From an uncultured Prevotellaceae bacterium (GTDB lineage: Bacteria > Bacteroidota > Bacteroidia > Bacteroidales > Bacteroidaceae): DNA of 64,000 bases. Below the pieces are notes generated by a model. It saw nothing but the letters and a program-made list of their open reading frames with translations, was not told where the DNA came from and did no database searches. The first letter of the stretch is position 1, and each line of letters begins with the position of its first letter. The stretch covers positions 186,001 to 250,000 of the forward strand of contig ONOG01000001.1 of the NCBI GenBank assembly GCA_900319385.1, given 5' to 3'. A program made the position numbers and the translations under genes. Shown here one piece after another: positions 38,656 to 47,227 of the stretch.

Positions 38656-40707
38656 ATGAAAACAATCATTTCTGTCATATTTCTTAGTTTCTGTCTCACG
38701 TTGTCTGCTCAAAAAATGAGTGTTGACTCCTTCAAAGAGGCGAGCAACGACCTGTCTGCCCGAACGCAGGCACGCCAGGACAACAATGGTGAGGACTGTG
38801 CACTGGTGAAGGTGCAGGTGGCGGCGTCGGGTGTTACATTCCCCAGTGGAGTGGTAGGCAGTGTTGCCTTTAAGAATAACGAGTACTGGGTTTACATGCC
38901 CTCGGGCAGCAAGCGCCTGAAGGTGGTTCATCCGAGCTATCTGCCTTTGGAGGTCAACTTTGCGGACCACGGCGTCCCTTCGGTCAAGGGAAAGAGCACC
39001 TATGTGCTGACCCTCGTGCTGGGTGACCTGCCCCAGGGTATGACGCAGCCCAAGATACAGACGGGCTGGATTATCATCGACTCCGAACCGAAGGGTGCAT
39101 CGGTGTATGTGAACGATGAGTTTGTGGGAAATACCCCTCTGAACAACTACAAGCAGGCGTATGGTACTTATACATACCGCCTGGAGCATCCCAACTACCA
39201 TGCATCGGCAGGAACGATAGAACTTAGTTCGTCGCGCATTGAGAAGAAGGTGACGCTCCTGCCTGCATTCGGTACCATCTCCGTTACGAGCAACGTGACA
39301 GGAGCCAAGGTGATGATTGACGGCAAGGATACAGGTCAGCGCACCCCCTGCACCGTTCAGGAAGTGGCATCTGGCAAGCATACGGTAACCATTCAGATGG
39401 AACAATATGCCCCCCTTCAGCAGAGCGTCATGGTTGAGGACGGGAAGACCGCCCAACTGCAAGCCGACCTGAGTGCCCGATTTGCGAAGATTACCATTCA
39501 GAGTTTGGAGGGAGCGCAGATTTACTGTAACGGCACCCAGATAGCAACCACGCAGTATTCCGACAACATGATGGAGGGCTTCTACGACCTGGAAGTCCGC
39601 TTGGCCCACCATGAGAGCGTGACGAGGCAGGTACAGGTGGTTGCAGGTCAGGCACAGGACCTCACGCTCAACCCCATCCCCATCTACGGTTCGCTGGATG
39701 TGGTCAGTACGCCCCACGATGCCACCGTGCAAATAGACGGGAAAGAGTATGGCAAGACCCCTCTGACCGTTGAGCAGTTGCTGGAGGGTGAGCATCATGT
39801 GGTTTTAACCGCTGAAGGTTATACGCCAGAGACGAAGACAGTAACGATTAAGGGGAATGAAGCCTCGACCTTGAATGTTTCTTTAAGTAATGTCCCCATC
39901 ACTACTTCTATATCAGCCGATATTGTAGATATTTTAAATAAAATAAACTCGTCGAATACTCCCACGGTCAATGAATCAACAAAGAATGTTGAGAAAACCT
40001 TCACGAACCATCTTGAAGAGAAAACCTTTACTGTTGGTGGTGTTACCTTTACGATGAAGCGCGTGGAAGGTGGTACGTTCCAGATGGGTGCGACGAGTGA
40101 GCAGGGTAGTGATGCAAAAAGTGAAGAAAGCCCAGTTCATAGCGTAACGTTGTCGGACTACTATATTGGGGAAACTGAAGTGACACAGGCTTTGTGGCAG
40201 GTGGTAATGGGCAGCAATCCTTCGTATAAAAAGGGCAATAATCTACCCGTCGAGAATGTATCTTGGGAGGAATGTCTGGAGTTCATTCGTATACTGAATA
40301 CACTTACAGGCCAGTGCTTCCGGCTACCTACCGAAGCTGAGTGGGAATATGCCGCCCGTGGCGGCAAGAAATCAAGAGGTTACAAATACGGCGGCAGCAA
40401 CAACCTGAGTAGCGTGGCTTGGTACACAGGCAACAGCAATAATAGCACTCACTCTGTGAAGACAAAGCACGCGAATAAATTAGGCTTATACGATATGAGT
40501 GGCAATGTCTGGGAATGGTGCCAGGATTGGTACGGACAATACAGCCGCAACATGCAGACCAACCCTTTGGGACCTTCTATGGGTTCTTATCGCTTAAATC
40601 GCGGAGGAAGCTGGAGCCACAGCTCGGGGTTCTGCCGCGTGTCGTATCGGAGTTTCGCCTTGCCTTCGGCCCGCCGCAGTTACCTCGGTCTGCGCCTCGC
40701 CCTTTAG
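38656..40707 (+). CDS. Secreted PEGA-repeat protein with C-terminal formylglycine-generating-enzyme-like domain
   Basis: A 683-residue protein with a signal peptide (MKTIISVIFLSFCLTLSAQ). An N-terminal domain (20-130) is shared with two other island proteins. Four PEGA-like beta repeats follow (about 135-410; for example GWIIIDSEPKGASVYVNDEFVGNTPL and GSLDVVSTPHDATVQIDGKEYGKTPL). An FGE/SUMF1-type domain (about 455-683) ends it, with FQMGATSEQGSDA, RLPTEAEWEYAARGG and NVWEWCQDWYG. PEGA repeats usually bind cell-surface or peptide ligands. The FGE fold in such proteins often serves as a binding scaffold with a variable C-terminus. A TTG start six bases earlier is possible. GC content is higher than in the preceding genes, so this part may have another origin. 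Confidence 0.88.
   Translation: MKTIISVIFLSFCLTLSAQKMSVDSFKEASNDLSARTQARQDNNGEDCALVKVQVAASGVTFPSGVVGSVAFKNNEYWVYMPSGSKRLKVVHPSYLPLEVNFADHGVPSVKGKSTYVLTLVLGDLPQGMTQPKIQTGWIIIDSEPKGASVYVNDEFVGNTPLNNYKQAYGTYTYRLEHPNYHASAGTIELSSSRIEKKVTLLPAFGTISVTSNVTGAKVMIDGKDTGQRTPCTVQEVASGKHTVTIQMEQYAPLQQSVMVEDGKTAQLQADLSARFAKITIQSLEGAQIYCNGTQIATTQYSDNMMEGFYDLEVRLAHHESVTRQVQVVAGQAQDLTLNPIPIYGSLDVVSTPHDATVQIDGKEYGKTPLTVEQLLEGEHHVVLTAEGYTPETKTVTIKGNEASTLNVSLSNVPITTSISADIVDILNKINSSNTPTVNESTKNVEKTFTNHLEEKTFTVGGVTFTMKRVEGGTFQMGATSEQGSDAKSEESPVHSVTLSDYYIGETEVTQALWQVVMGSNPSYKKGNNLPVENVSWEECLEFIRILNTLTGQCFRLPTEAEWEYAARGGKKSRGYKYGGSNNLSSVAWYTGNSNNSTHSVKTKHANKLGLYDMSGNVWEWCQDWYGQYSRNMQTNPLGPSMGSYRLNRGGSWSHSSGFCRVSYRSFALPSARRSYLGLRLAL
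38733..39799 (+). repeat. 1.07-kb direct repeat, copy 1
   Basis: Matches 44213-45279 without any insertion or deletion and with about 95% identity by eye. It encodes the shared N-terminal domain and PEGA repeats of the two FGE proteins. Confidence 0.9.
40615..40686 (+). other. Candidate variable region at the 3' end of the PEGA-FGE gene
   Basis: After the conserved RGGSW, the codons encoding SHSSGF, SFALPSARRS and YL could each arise from Asn/Thr/Ile-type codons (AAC, AAT, ACG, ATC) by changing only adenines. The intervening framework (CRVSYR, GLRLAL) is constant. This is how variable regions of diversity-generating retroelements look in FGE/C-type-lectin proteins. No template repeat or reverse transcriptase is in the window. 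Confidence 0.35.
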
Positions 40708-40995
40708 TTCCTTCCTTCAAAAGGCATCAGCCCAAAAGCAGCGGTCCGGAACAGGGGCGTGCGTCAAGCCGTTCCGTGAAGGAACGGTGTCTTTTGAGGC
40801 TGTAAAAACAATACCGCCGCAGGCGGTCAAAAAAGTTCTTTTACATCAGGATTTTTGCACCGCAGTACAACTGAAATCGCACCGCAGTGCGTCTATAGCT
40901 ATACTGTGGACGAAATAAAAATGCACCGCAGTTCAGTTTTGACGATAATACAACTCATGTTTCACACGGCTTTAATGCCTCTAATGTCATAAATA
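40708..40995. other. Intergenic region with two hairpins and three GCACCGCAGT motifs
   Basis: CCGTTCC (40769-40775) pairs with GGAACGG (40781-40787) around GTGAA. ACCGCC (40813-40818) pairs with GGCGGT (40822-40827). Copies of GCACCGCAGT stand at 40857, 40879 and 40923. No gene is visible. Confidence 0.6.
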
Positions 40996-43272
40996 ATGGT
41001 TAAAAAAGTAATTATGCGCTATTTAGTATTGTTCGTTCTATTGGCTTCGAGTACCCTCAATGGGTATTCACAGGAGGCTACAGTAAAAAGTTTTGAGGAG
41101 CTGCCTCAGGATTTGCAGGCACGTGTACATGAGAAAAAGGATAATAACGGAAATCCTTGTGCCGTCATTCGTGTGACGACTCCCGTACCAGGCATCTCGT
41201 TCGAAGGCTGGATTGTTGAGACGATTGACAAGCCGGGAGAGTATGTCGTCTATGTGGCTGAAGGTATCAAGAAGATGATTATCCAGCACCGCTCTTTCAT
41301 TCCTCTGACCTATCAGTTCCCACAAAAGATTGAAGGGAAGCATACCTATCGCCTGATGCTGGAACTGCCCAAAGAAGACGAGAAGTTTGTGAGGATACAT
41401 ACCAACGTCAAGAAAGCACGGCTGGAGATTGCCAATCAGGTTTATGAAACGAGCGACGGTTCATTTGACCTATCCTTGCTGCCCGGCACCTATCCCTTTA
41501 CAGCCTCGACCTCACTGTCGGGTTTTGGGGACGTGGAAGGCGAAGTGGTCGTGGAGGACAAGCCCTATACGGAACAAAATGTGACGTTTGTGTCACAGAG
41601 TGAATATAAACTGACAGTCAATGCCGACCCCAAGGCCATGATATCCATCGATGGAGACAAGCAAAAACACGGGTTGAATGTGTTTACATTGCCGGCAGGA
41701 ACCCATGTCGTCGAGGCCACCATGGGCGAAGATGACCGATGGCGTGAGGTGACCGAAGTGGACATGTCGGAAGGCAATGCCACAGTCGATTTGTCGATGA
41801 GGGGAAACCTGCGCATTACCTATCCGACGCTCTCGGAATTTGAAATTACTCCCGTCAACGATGCCATAGCCCCCGCGAAGAAAACGATCAAAACGGGTGA
41901 GAACATTTCGCTCTTGGGCGATTATGTGATTACTGTCAACAAGAAGGGGTATGAGAAAACCCAGGCCAATGTCACCATCGGTCCACGCGTGAACCTGACC
42001 AATTTCCGCATCGAAGTGACAAGTCGCGGTGACAACTACTTTTATGGCATCAATGGTGAGTCGCAGAACTATGAGAAGGCCCGAAAGGAGTATGAGAAGT
42101 TGGCAAAGAAGGGTGACGACATCGCACAGTGCCGACTGGCTGTCTGTTACGAAAATGGTTATGGCGGTGCTCAGAACCAAGAGCAGGCCCTGTCGTTATG
42201 GGGACAAGCGTCAAAAAGTGGAAATCATGAGGCGACATACGAATTGGCCCAGCGTACGAAAGACCGAAGCCGGCGGTTGGCCACGTATATCCTGGCCGCT
42301 GAACAAGGCAGTGTGGCCGCATTGCGGATTCTGGGCGACAGCTATTTGGTCAACAAGAACTATGAGCTTGCCAAGAAGTATTATTCAGGGGCGGTTGAAG
42401 AGGGTAACTCCATGGCTAAAAAAGACGTGGCCGACAATGTGGCTGCTGCTTATGCAGGATTGGGCGAGTTGTATTATCATGGATGGGGCGTGACGAAAGA
42501 CGTCGAGGCTGCCCGTGCCTTATATGCCAAAGCCGCCATACGAGACAATGCGTTGGCATTGGAACGGCTTGCTGATTATGTCTATGTTGGCTATGAAACA
42601 GGTAAACCCAATCCGGAGAAGGCAATTGCCATGTACAGGGAACTGGGTGGTTCGCTGAGTGATGAGGCTAAATGGCGTGTGGGTAAGTATGAGTTCGACC
42701 AGCAACATTACGACGCCGCCAACCGTTTCTTCTTCCGATTGGCCAACAGCACAATGGAGTTGCCTTCGGAGGTCGATGATGTTTATTTGACCATGGCAGA
42801 CAAGGTCTATTCGACAGACAAACCGGCAGCATACTATTATTATAGTACAACGGCCGCTCACGGAGTTAAAAATGTGAAGCAATATGTTCGTTTAGGCTAT
42901 ATGATGCTGCATGGTCAAGGCACCAGCGTCAATCAACAGAAGTCTCTGGAATACTTTGAATTGGCCGCCAAGATGAATGACCCTGAAGCCATCTGTATGG
43001 TTGGCTATTTTTATGAGAAAGGGCTTGGCGTTACCAAGGATTTAGACAAGGCATCGGCCTATTACCAAAAATCGGGCAAGATGGGCTATATGAAAGCGTA
43101 TAACAATTTAGGTACTGTCTATGCCCAAAAGAAGGATATGAAAAACGCCCAGTTCTATTGGGAACTTGCGGCTAAAAGTGGAAACCAGACGGCCATCAAA
43201 AATCTCATCAGTTATTATAAGAAACGTAACGACACCACCAAAGTAACGTATTGGGAAAAGCAATTGAAATAA
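40996..43272 (+). CDS. Secreted Sel1-repeat protein with PEGA-like N-terminal domains
   Basis: A 758-residue protein with a signal peptide (MRYLVLFVLLASSTLNGYSQ; an ATG at 41014 would give a shorter version). Residues about 25-130 are related to the N-terminus of the two PEGA-FGE proteins (VKSFEELPQDLQARVHEKKDNNGNPCAVI against VDSFKEASNDLSARTQARQDNNGEDCALV). Beta-rich PEGA-like segments follow to about 340. From about 365 to the end run Sel1-type helical repeats (YEKLAKKGDDIAQCRLAVCYENGYGG; AAKMNDPEAICMVGYFYEKGLGVTKDLDKA). Sel1 repeats mediate protein contacts, so it probably acts as a periplasmic or surface scaffold together with its paralogues. Confidence 0.85.
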   Translation: MVKKVIMRYLVLFVLLASSTLNGYSQEATVKSFEELPQDLQARVHEKKDNNGNPCAVIRVTTPVPGISFEGWIVETIDKPGEYVVYVAEGIKKMIIQHRSFIPLTYQFPQKIEGKHTYRLMLELPKEDEKFVRIHTNVKKARLEIANQVYETSDGSFDLSLLPGTYPFTASTSLSGFGDVEGEVVVEDKPYTEQNVTFVSQSEYKLTVNADPKAMISIDGDKQKHGLNVFTLPAGTHVVEATMGEDDRWREVTEVDMSEGNATVDLSMRGNLRITYPTLSEFEITPVNDAIAPAKKTIKTGENISLLGDYVITVNKKGYEKTQANVTIGPRVNLTNFRIEVTSRGDNYFYGINGESQNYEKARKEYEKLAKKGDDIAQCRLAVCYENGYGGAQNQEQALSLWGQASKSGNHEATYELAQRTKDRSRRLATYILAAEQGSVAALRILGDSYLVNKNYELAKKYYSGAVEEGNSMAKKDVADNVAAAYAGLGELYYHGWGVTKDVEAARALYAKAAIRDNALALERLADYVYVGYETGKPNPEKAIAMYRELGGSLSDEAKWRVGKYEFDQQHYDAANRFFFRLANSTMELPSEVDDVYLTMADKVYSTDKPAAYYYYSTTAAHGVKNVKQYVRLGYMMLHGQGTSVNQQKSLEYFELAAKMNDPEAICMVGYFYEKGLGVTKDLDKASAYYQKSGKMGYMKAYNNLGTVYAQKKDMKNAQFYWELAAKSGNQTAIKNLISYYKKRNDTTKVTYWEKQLK

Positions 43273-43292
43273 GACGCGCCAAAATTATCGCG

Positions 43293-43706
43293 ATGATTGT
43301 AGCCACTGTCGCCCTGCTATTGGGTGGTTCGATTTACGTGGCTTATCGTGCAGAAACTTTGCTTATGTTTAGCTGGTTCCCTGTGCTTAAATCATGGCGT
43401 GCCTTTCTCCGCCAGCATATCGCATTGGATGGATGGCCAGAGTGGTTTTTGTATGCGTTGCCTGATGGGATGTGGATTTTATCCTACCTATTGGTGATAG
43501 GAACAATTTGGGATTTTCGCATGAAAGATTGTATTCTACTCCTTTTGTTAATGCCCGTCATTGCCATTTCATCTGAGATCCTTCAGTTTTTTCACCTTAT
43601 GCATGGGACGTTTGACGTCTATGATCTCGTCTTTTATACCCTGTTTACTGCCATCGGTTTCTATACAATCTATTATTATAATCATCAAATCAATAAAAAG
43701 TTATGA
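43293..43706 (+). CDS. VanZ-like membrane protein
   Basis: A 137-residue protein with four predicted membrane helices (MIVATVALLLGGSIYVAYR; LPDGMWILSYLLVIGTIW; CILLLLLMPVIAISSEILQFF; LVFYTLFTAIGFYTIYYY). The SSEILQFFHLMHGTFDVYDLVFYTLFTAIG stretch follows the VanZ family pattern. A TTG start inside the Sel1 gene would add 14 residues; I chose the ATG. VanZ-like proteins are linked to envelope stress and glycopeptide tolerance, but their chemistry is not settled. Confidence 0.7.
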   Translation: MIVATVALLLGGSIYVAYRAETLLMFSWFPVLKSWRAFLRQHIALDGWPEWFLYALPDGMWILSYLLVIGTIWDFRMKDCILLLLLMPVIAISSEILQFFHLMHGTFDVYDLVFYTLFTAIGFYTIYYYNHQINKKL

Positions 43707-43936
43707 AAAAGAAAAGTTTCTTTGGCAAAATTATTTTGTCGGTTCTTTGCGTGATTGCATTCCTTGTTTTGGCAACAGCCAGTGACAATAAGGATGGTCA
43801 AAGTTCTGGGGATTATGATTCTGACCCCAATACCCCCACCTATATTGATGACAATTCGTCTGATTATTCTTCGGATATCTCAGAAGATTCAAGAGCAGAA
43901 GACGAGGAGTATTATAGTTCAGGAGCAGAGGATTAA
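43703..43936 (+). CDS. Small membrane-anchored acidic protein
   Basis: A 77-residue protein. The N-terminus (MKKKSFFGKIILSVLCVIAFLVLATA) is a signal peptide or membrane anchor. The remaining ~50 residues are almost all Asp, Glu, Ser and Tyr (PTYIDDNSSDYSSDISEDSRAEDEEYYSSGAED). No family recognised. The ATG overlaps the end of the VanZ-like gene by four bases. A disordered acidic tail could bind a basic partner or cations. Confidence 0.6.
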   Translation: MKKKSFFGKIILSVLCVIAFLVLATASDNKDGQSSGDYDSDPNTPTYIDDNSSDYSSDISEDSRAEDEEYYSSGAED

Positions 43937-44010
43937 GCAGGCAATGCTTTTATTAATTTAAACTTCGGTCATTAAGAAGTTATCACTTCGATGAGTAGTT
44001 TAGGGCAAAA

Positions 44011-44024
44011 CTTTGTTAACAAAG
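44011..44024. promoter_or_regulatory. Perfect 14-bp palindrome upstream of the second PEGA-FGE gene
   Basis: CTTTGTTAACAAAG is self-complementary. It is flanked at a distance by TAGGGCA and TGCCTA, which could extend the hairpin. It may be an operator or attenuator in the 199-base gap; nothing else is visible there. Confidence 0.35.
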
Positions 44025-44135
44025 AAGTAGTGCCTAGGCATTTTAATTTCCGAAAGTCAAATGATTCATTCGATTATAAGTTCAACGGAAAAAGAGACTG
44101 TTGAAAAGTTGCCTAAAACATTAAAGTGTTCAGTA

Positions 44136-46535
44136 ATGAGAAATTGCATATTACTTCTTTTTCTTCTTGTCTGCACCTCACTCTCAGCCCAGGAGTTGCG
44201 CGTAAAATCCTTCAAGGAGGCGAGCAACGACCTGTCTGCCCGGACTCAGGCACGTCAGGACAACAATGGTGAGGACTGTGCACTGGTGAAGGTACAGGTG
44301 GCGGCACAGGGTGTGACATTCCCCAGTGGCGTGGTAGGCAGCGTTGCCTTTAAGAATAACGAGTACTGGGTTTACATGCCCTCGGGCAGCAAGCGACTGA
44401 AGGTGGTTCATCCGAGCTATCTGCCGCTGGAAGTAAACTTTGCGGACCACGGTGTCTCTTCGGTCAAGGGAAAGAGCACCTATGTGCTGACCCTCGTGCT
44501 GGGCGACCTGCCCCAGGGCATGACGCAGCCCAAGATACAGACGGGCTGGATCATCATCGACTCCGAACCGACGGGTGCATCGGTGTATGTGAACGATGAG
44601 TTTGTGGGAAATACCCCCCTGAACAACTACAAGCAGGCGTATGGCACTTATTCCTATCGTCTGGAGCACCCCAACTACCATGCGTCGGCAGGGACGATAG
44701 AACTCAGTTCGGCGCGCATTGAGAAGAAGGTGACGCTCCTGCCGGCATTCGGTGCCATCTCCGTTACGAGTAACGTGACAGGAGCCAAGGTGATGATTGA
44801 TGGCAAGGATACGGGTCAGCGAACTCCCTGCACGCTTCAGGAAGTGGCATCTGGCAAGCATACGGTAACCATTCAGATGGAACAATATGCTCCCCTACAG
44901 CAGGGTGTCTTGGTTGAGGACGGGAAGACCGCCCAACTGCAAGCCGACCTGAGTGCCCGATTTGCTAAGATCACCATTCAGAGTCTGGAGGGAGCGCAGA
45001 TTTACTGTAACGGTACCCAGATAGCAACCACTCAGTATTCCGACAATATGATGGAGGGCTTCTACGACCTGGAAGTCCGTCTGGCCCACCATGAGAGCGT
45101 CACGAGGCAGGTACAGGTAGTGGCAGGCCAGCCACAGGACCTCACGCTCAATCCCATCCCCATCTATGGTTCGCTGGATGTGGTCAGTACGCCCCACGAT
45201 GCCACCGTGCAAATAGACGGGAAAGAGTATGGCAAGACCCCTCTGACGGTTGATCAGTTGCTGGAGGGTGAGCATCAGGTGAATGTTTCTGCCGATGGCT
45301 ATGCCACGGACACAAAGACGGTCGTTATCAAGGCAAATGAGTCGGTCGCATTAAATGTAGTGCTTGACAATACCTCCTATTTAAAGGAAAAGATATCCGA
45401 ATATATAGAGCACAAGCAATATGATGAGGCGCTTAAATTGTTGAGAGGACTTGCCGAGCAAGGAGATGCATGGGTTCAATACAATCTTGGTTGGATGTAT
45501 GATGAGGGGAAAGGTGTCGCTCAAAACAAGACCGAGGCTGTGAGATGGTACAGAATGGCTGCAGAGCAAGGAGATTCCAATGCCCAATCAAATCTTGGTT
45601 GGATGTATGAAAAAGGTGAAGGTGTCGCCGAAAGCAAGTCCGAGGCCGTAAGATGGTACAGAAAGGCTGCAGAGCAAGGAGATGCAAAAGCCCAACTCAA
45701 CCTTGGTACAATGTATTACCATGGAGATGGTGTCGCTAAAGACAACTCTGAAGCGGAAAAATGGTTACGTAAGGCTGCCGAGCAAGGGAATAATGATGCA
45801 AAAAATGCCCTTGATTCCATGGCAGAGTCTCGTACCTTCACCGTGAATGGTGTTTCGTTTGTGATGAAGCGAGTGGAGGGTGGCTCGTTCCTGATGGGTA
45901 GTACGAGTGAACAGGGGAGTGATGCTTGGGACAATGAATCACCCGTTCATCGTGTAACCCTATCCGATTATTATATCGGTGAAACGGAAGTAACACGGGA
46001 ATTATGGCAAGCAGTGATGGGCAGTAGCCTTTCCTTCCCCAAAGATAACAATATGCCCGTTATTCATTCGTGGTATGACTTCCAAAGGTTTATTCAAAAA
46101 TTAAATGCACTAACGGGTCAGGAATTCCGTCTGCCGACGGAGGCGGAATGGGAGTATGCCGCCCGCGGCGGCAAGAAAAGTCGCGGTTATAAGTACAGTG
46201 GAAGTAACGATCTTGGCAGCGTAGCGTGGTACGAAGATAATACCCGTAGAAGCTCTCCTCAGCCAGTGAAGACAAAGCAAGCAAACGAATTGGGACTCTA
46301 CGATATGAGCGGCAACGTCAGCGAGTGGTGTCTGGACTGGTACGATTCGTATAGCAGCAATGCCCAGACTAATCCCACTGGTCCCTCCTCCCCCCCCTCT
46401 ATCTTTACATCAAATCAAACGAGAGTGGTTCGTGGTGGCAATTACTTCCGTAGCGCGGAGCTATGCCGTGTGTCCTGTCGCTGTAGTGAAGGTCTAGGGA
46501 ACAGCCCATACACCGGCCTGCGCCTAGCCCTTTAA
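44136..46535 (+). CDS. Secreted PEGA / Sel1 / FGE-like protein
   Basis: A 799-residue protein with a signal peptide (MRNCILLLFLLVCTSLSAQ); the open frame begins 25 codons earlier, but only this ATG gives a normal signal. The first ~395 residues are nearly identical to the PEGA-FGE paralogue. Four Sel1 repeats of about 36 residues follow (WVQYNLGWMYDEGKGVAQNKTEAVRWYRMAAEQGD; about 445-560). An FGE-like domain (about 575-799) ends it, with FLMGSTSEQGSDAWDNESPVHRVTLSDYYIGETEVTRELW and RLPTEAEWEYAARGG. It combines all three modules found separately in the neighbours. The C-terminus (RVVRGGNYFRSAELCRVSCRC...GLRLAL) aligns with the candidate variable end of the paralogue but its codons fit adenine-only change less well. 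Confidence 0.87.
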   Translation: MRNCILLLFLLVCTSLSAQELRVKSFKEASNDLSARTQARQDNNGEDCALVKVQVAAQGVTFPSGVVGSVAFKNNEYWVYMPSGSKRLKVVHPSYLPLEVNFADHGVSSVKGKSTYVLTLVLGDLPQGMTQPKIQTGWIIIDSEPTGASVYVNDEFVGNTPLNNYKQAYGTYSYRLEHPNYHASAGTIELSSARIEKKVTLLPAFGAISVTSNVTGAKVMIDGKDTGQRTPCTLQEVASGKHTVTIQMEQYAPLQQGVLVEDGKTAQLQADLSARFAKITIQSLEGAQIYCNGTQIATTQYSDNMMEGFYDLEVRLAHHESVTRQVQVVAGQPQDLTLNPIPIYGSLDVVSTPHDATVQIDGKEYGKTPLTVDQLLEGEHQVNVSADGYATDTKTVVIKANESVALNVVLDNTSYLKEKISEYIEHKQYDEALKLLRGLAEQGDAWVQYNLGWMYDEGKGVAQNKTEAVRWYRMAAEQGDSNAQSNLGWMYEKGEGVAESKSEAVRWYRKAAEQGDAKAQLNLGTMYYHGDGVAKDNSEAEKWLRKAAEQGNNDAKNALDSMAESRTFTVNGVSFVMKRVEGGSFLMGSTSEQGSDAWDNESPVHRVTLSDYYIGETEVTRELWQAVMGSSLSFPKDNNMPVIHSWYDFQRFIQKLNALTGQEFRLPTEAEWEYAARGGKKSRGYKYSGSNDLGSVAWYEDNTRRSSPQPVKTKQANELGLYDMSGNVSEWCLDWYDSYSSNAQTNPTGPSSPPSIFTSNQTRVVRGGNYFRSAELCRVSCRCSEGLGNSPYTGLRLAL
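44213..45279 (+). repeat. 1.07-kb direct repeat, copy 2
   Basis: Collinear with 38733-39799 at a constant offset of 5480 bases. Confidence 0.9.
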
Positions 46536-46590
46536 CTCCAAAATTCAAAGAAAATTTCATTGGAATGAACAAAGATATTTAGAACAAATT

Positions 46591-47157
46591 ATGGCACAAA
46601 ATGCGAAGAGCGACAAGAACGTCAAGGAAGCTTTTAAATCTTTTCTTGTAAGGAGGGGATATAAGATAGAAAAGTGGGACCCAGATGAGAATAATAAGGA
46701 GCAATGTCCTGCAGATGTGTTTGCCTCTAAAAATGGTGAGTTGTATTTATTTGAAATAAAGAAAACGTCCAAAACGAATAATTATTTTGGGGCGGCAACT
46801 TACACAGAGTGGGCTGCTGCACTTGGTTCATTTAAGGGAAGGTATTTCTTTATATTAGCTTTTGAAAATGAGGGGACGTTTCAGTTCTATAAAATTACTC
46901 CAGAAGCATTTATGAAGTATTCAACCATTCCCCCATTTAAAATTTATTTCAATATACCATTCAAAATAGAAAATGGCAAAATTGTTTTTGGTTCTTTAAA
47001 TCGAGACGCAGGTCCTATCGAAATGAATGACAATGTTTTCGAGGCACTAAAATGTGATTGGCAAGATTTAAGCGGGTTAAAGCTTGAGAATGGACATTCT
47101 TATGGTGATGAAAATGATTTTGAATTTATAGGATCAGCTAATGTGGAATCATTTTAA
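46591..47157 (+). CDS. PD-(D/E)XK nuclease-like protein at the island edge
   Basis: A 188-residue cytoplasmic protein. CPADVF (Asp42), then LYLFEIKKTSK with Glu55 and Lys57 after a hydrophobic strand, give the D-x(12)-E-x-K core of the PD-(D/E)XK superfamily. An aromatic TEWAAALGSFKGRYFFILAF follows, as in several restriction-endonuclease-like folds. The remainder (about 110-188) is unassigned and acidic at the end. Very AT-rich, unlike the comM next to it. It could be a DNA-processing or defence enzyme, or a catalytically dead relative. The call rests on one motif. Confidence 0.5.
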   Translation: MAQNAKSDKNVKEAFKSFLVRRGYKIEKWDPDENNKEQCPADVFASKNGELYLFEIKKTSKTNNYFGAATYTEWAAALGSFKGRYFFILAFENEGTFQFYKITPEAFMKYSTIPPFKIYFNIPFKIENGKIVFGSLNRDAGPIEMNDNVFEALKCDWQDLSGLKLENGHSYGDENDFEFIGSANVESF

Positions 47158-47227
47158 TCGGATTGTACGATAAATCATCATTGTAAGTGAAGCTGGAACA
47201 AACCTACAGTGTTGCTACATATTATGC

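Larger units (their letters stand above)
30226..47227. mobile_element. Genomic island flanked by a comM fragment and complete comM
   Basis: The left half (to about 38.6 kb) and the last 0.7 kb are much more AT-rich than the backbone, and the codon choice differs visibly. The cargo is one rightward gene series. The comM 3' half occurs on both sides in the same orientation, as when an element enters a gene and carries a replacement 3' end. I see no integrase, transposase or terminal inverted repeat, so mobility is inferred from duplication and composition. Confidence 0.55.

Noticed and set aside
46430..46535. Second DGR variable region at the end of the PEGA-Sel1-FGE gene
   Set aside because: The position matches, but codons such as TAC for the usual TGG and CTA/GAG cannot be explained by adenine-only change.
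30226..47227. Integrase, transposase or conjugation genes for the island
   Set aside because: None of the island proteins shows such motifs, so the element type stays undefined.
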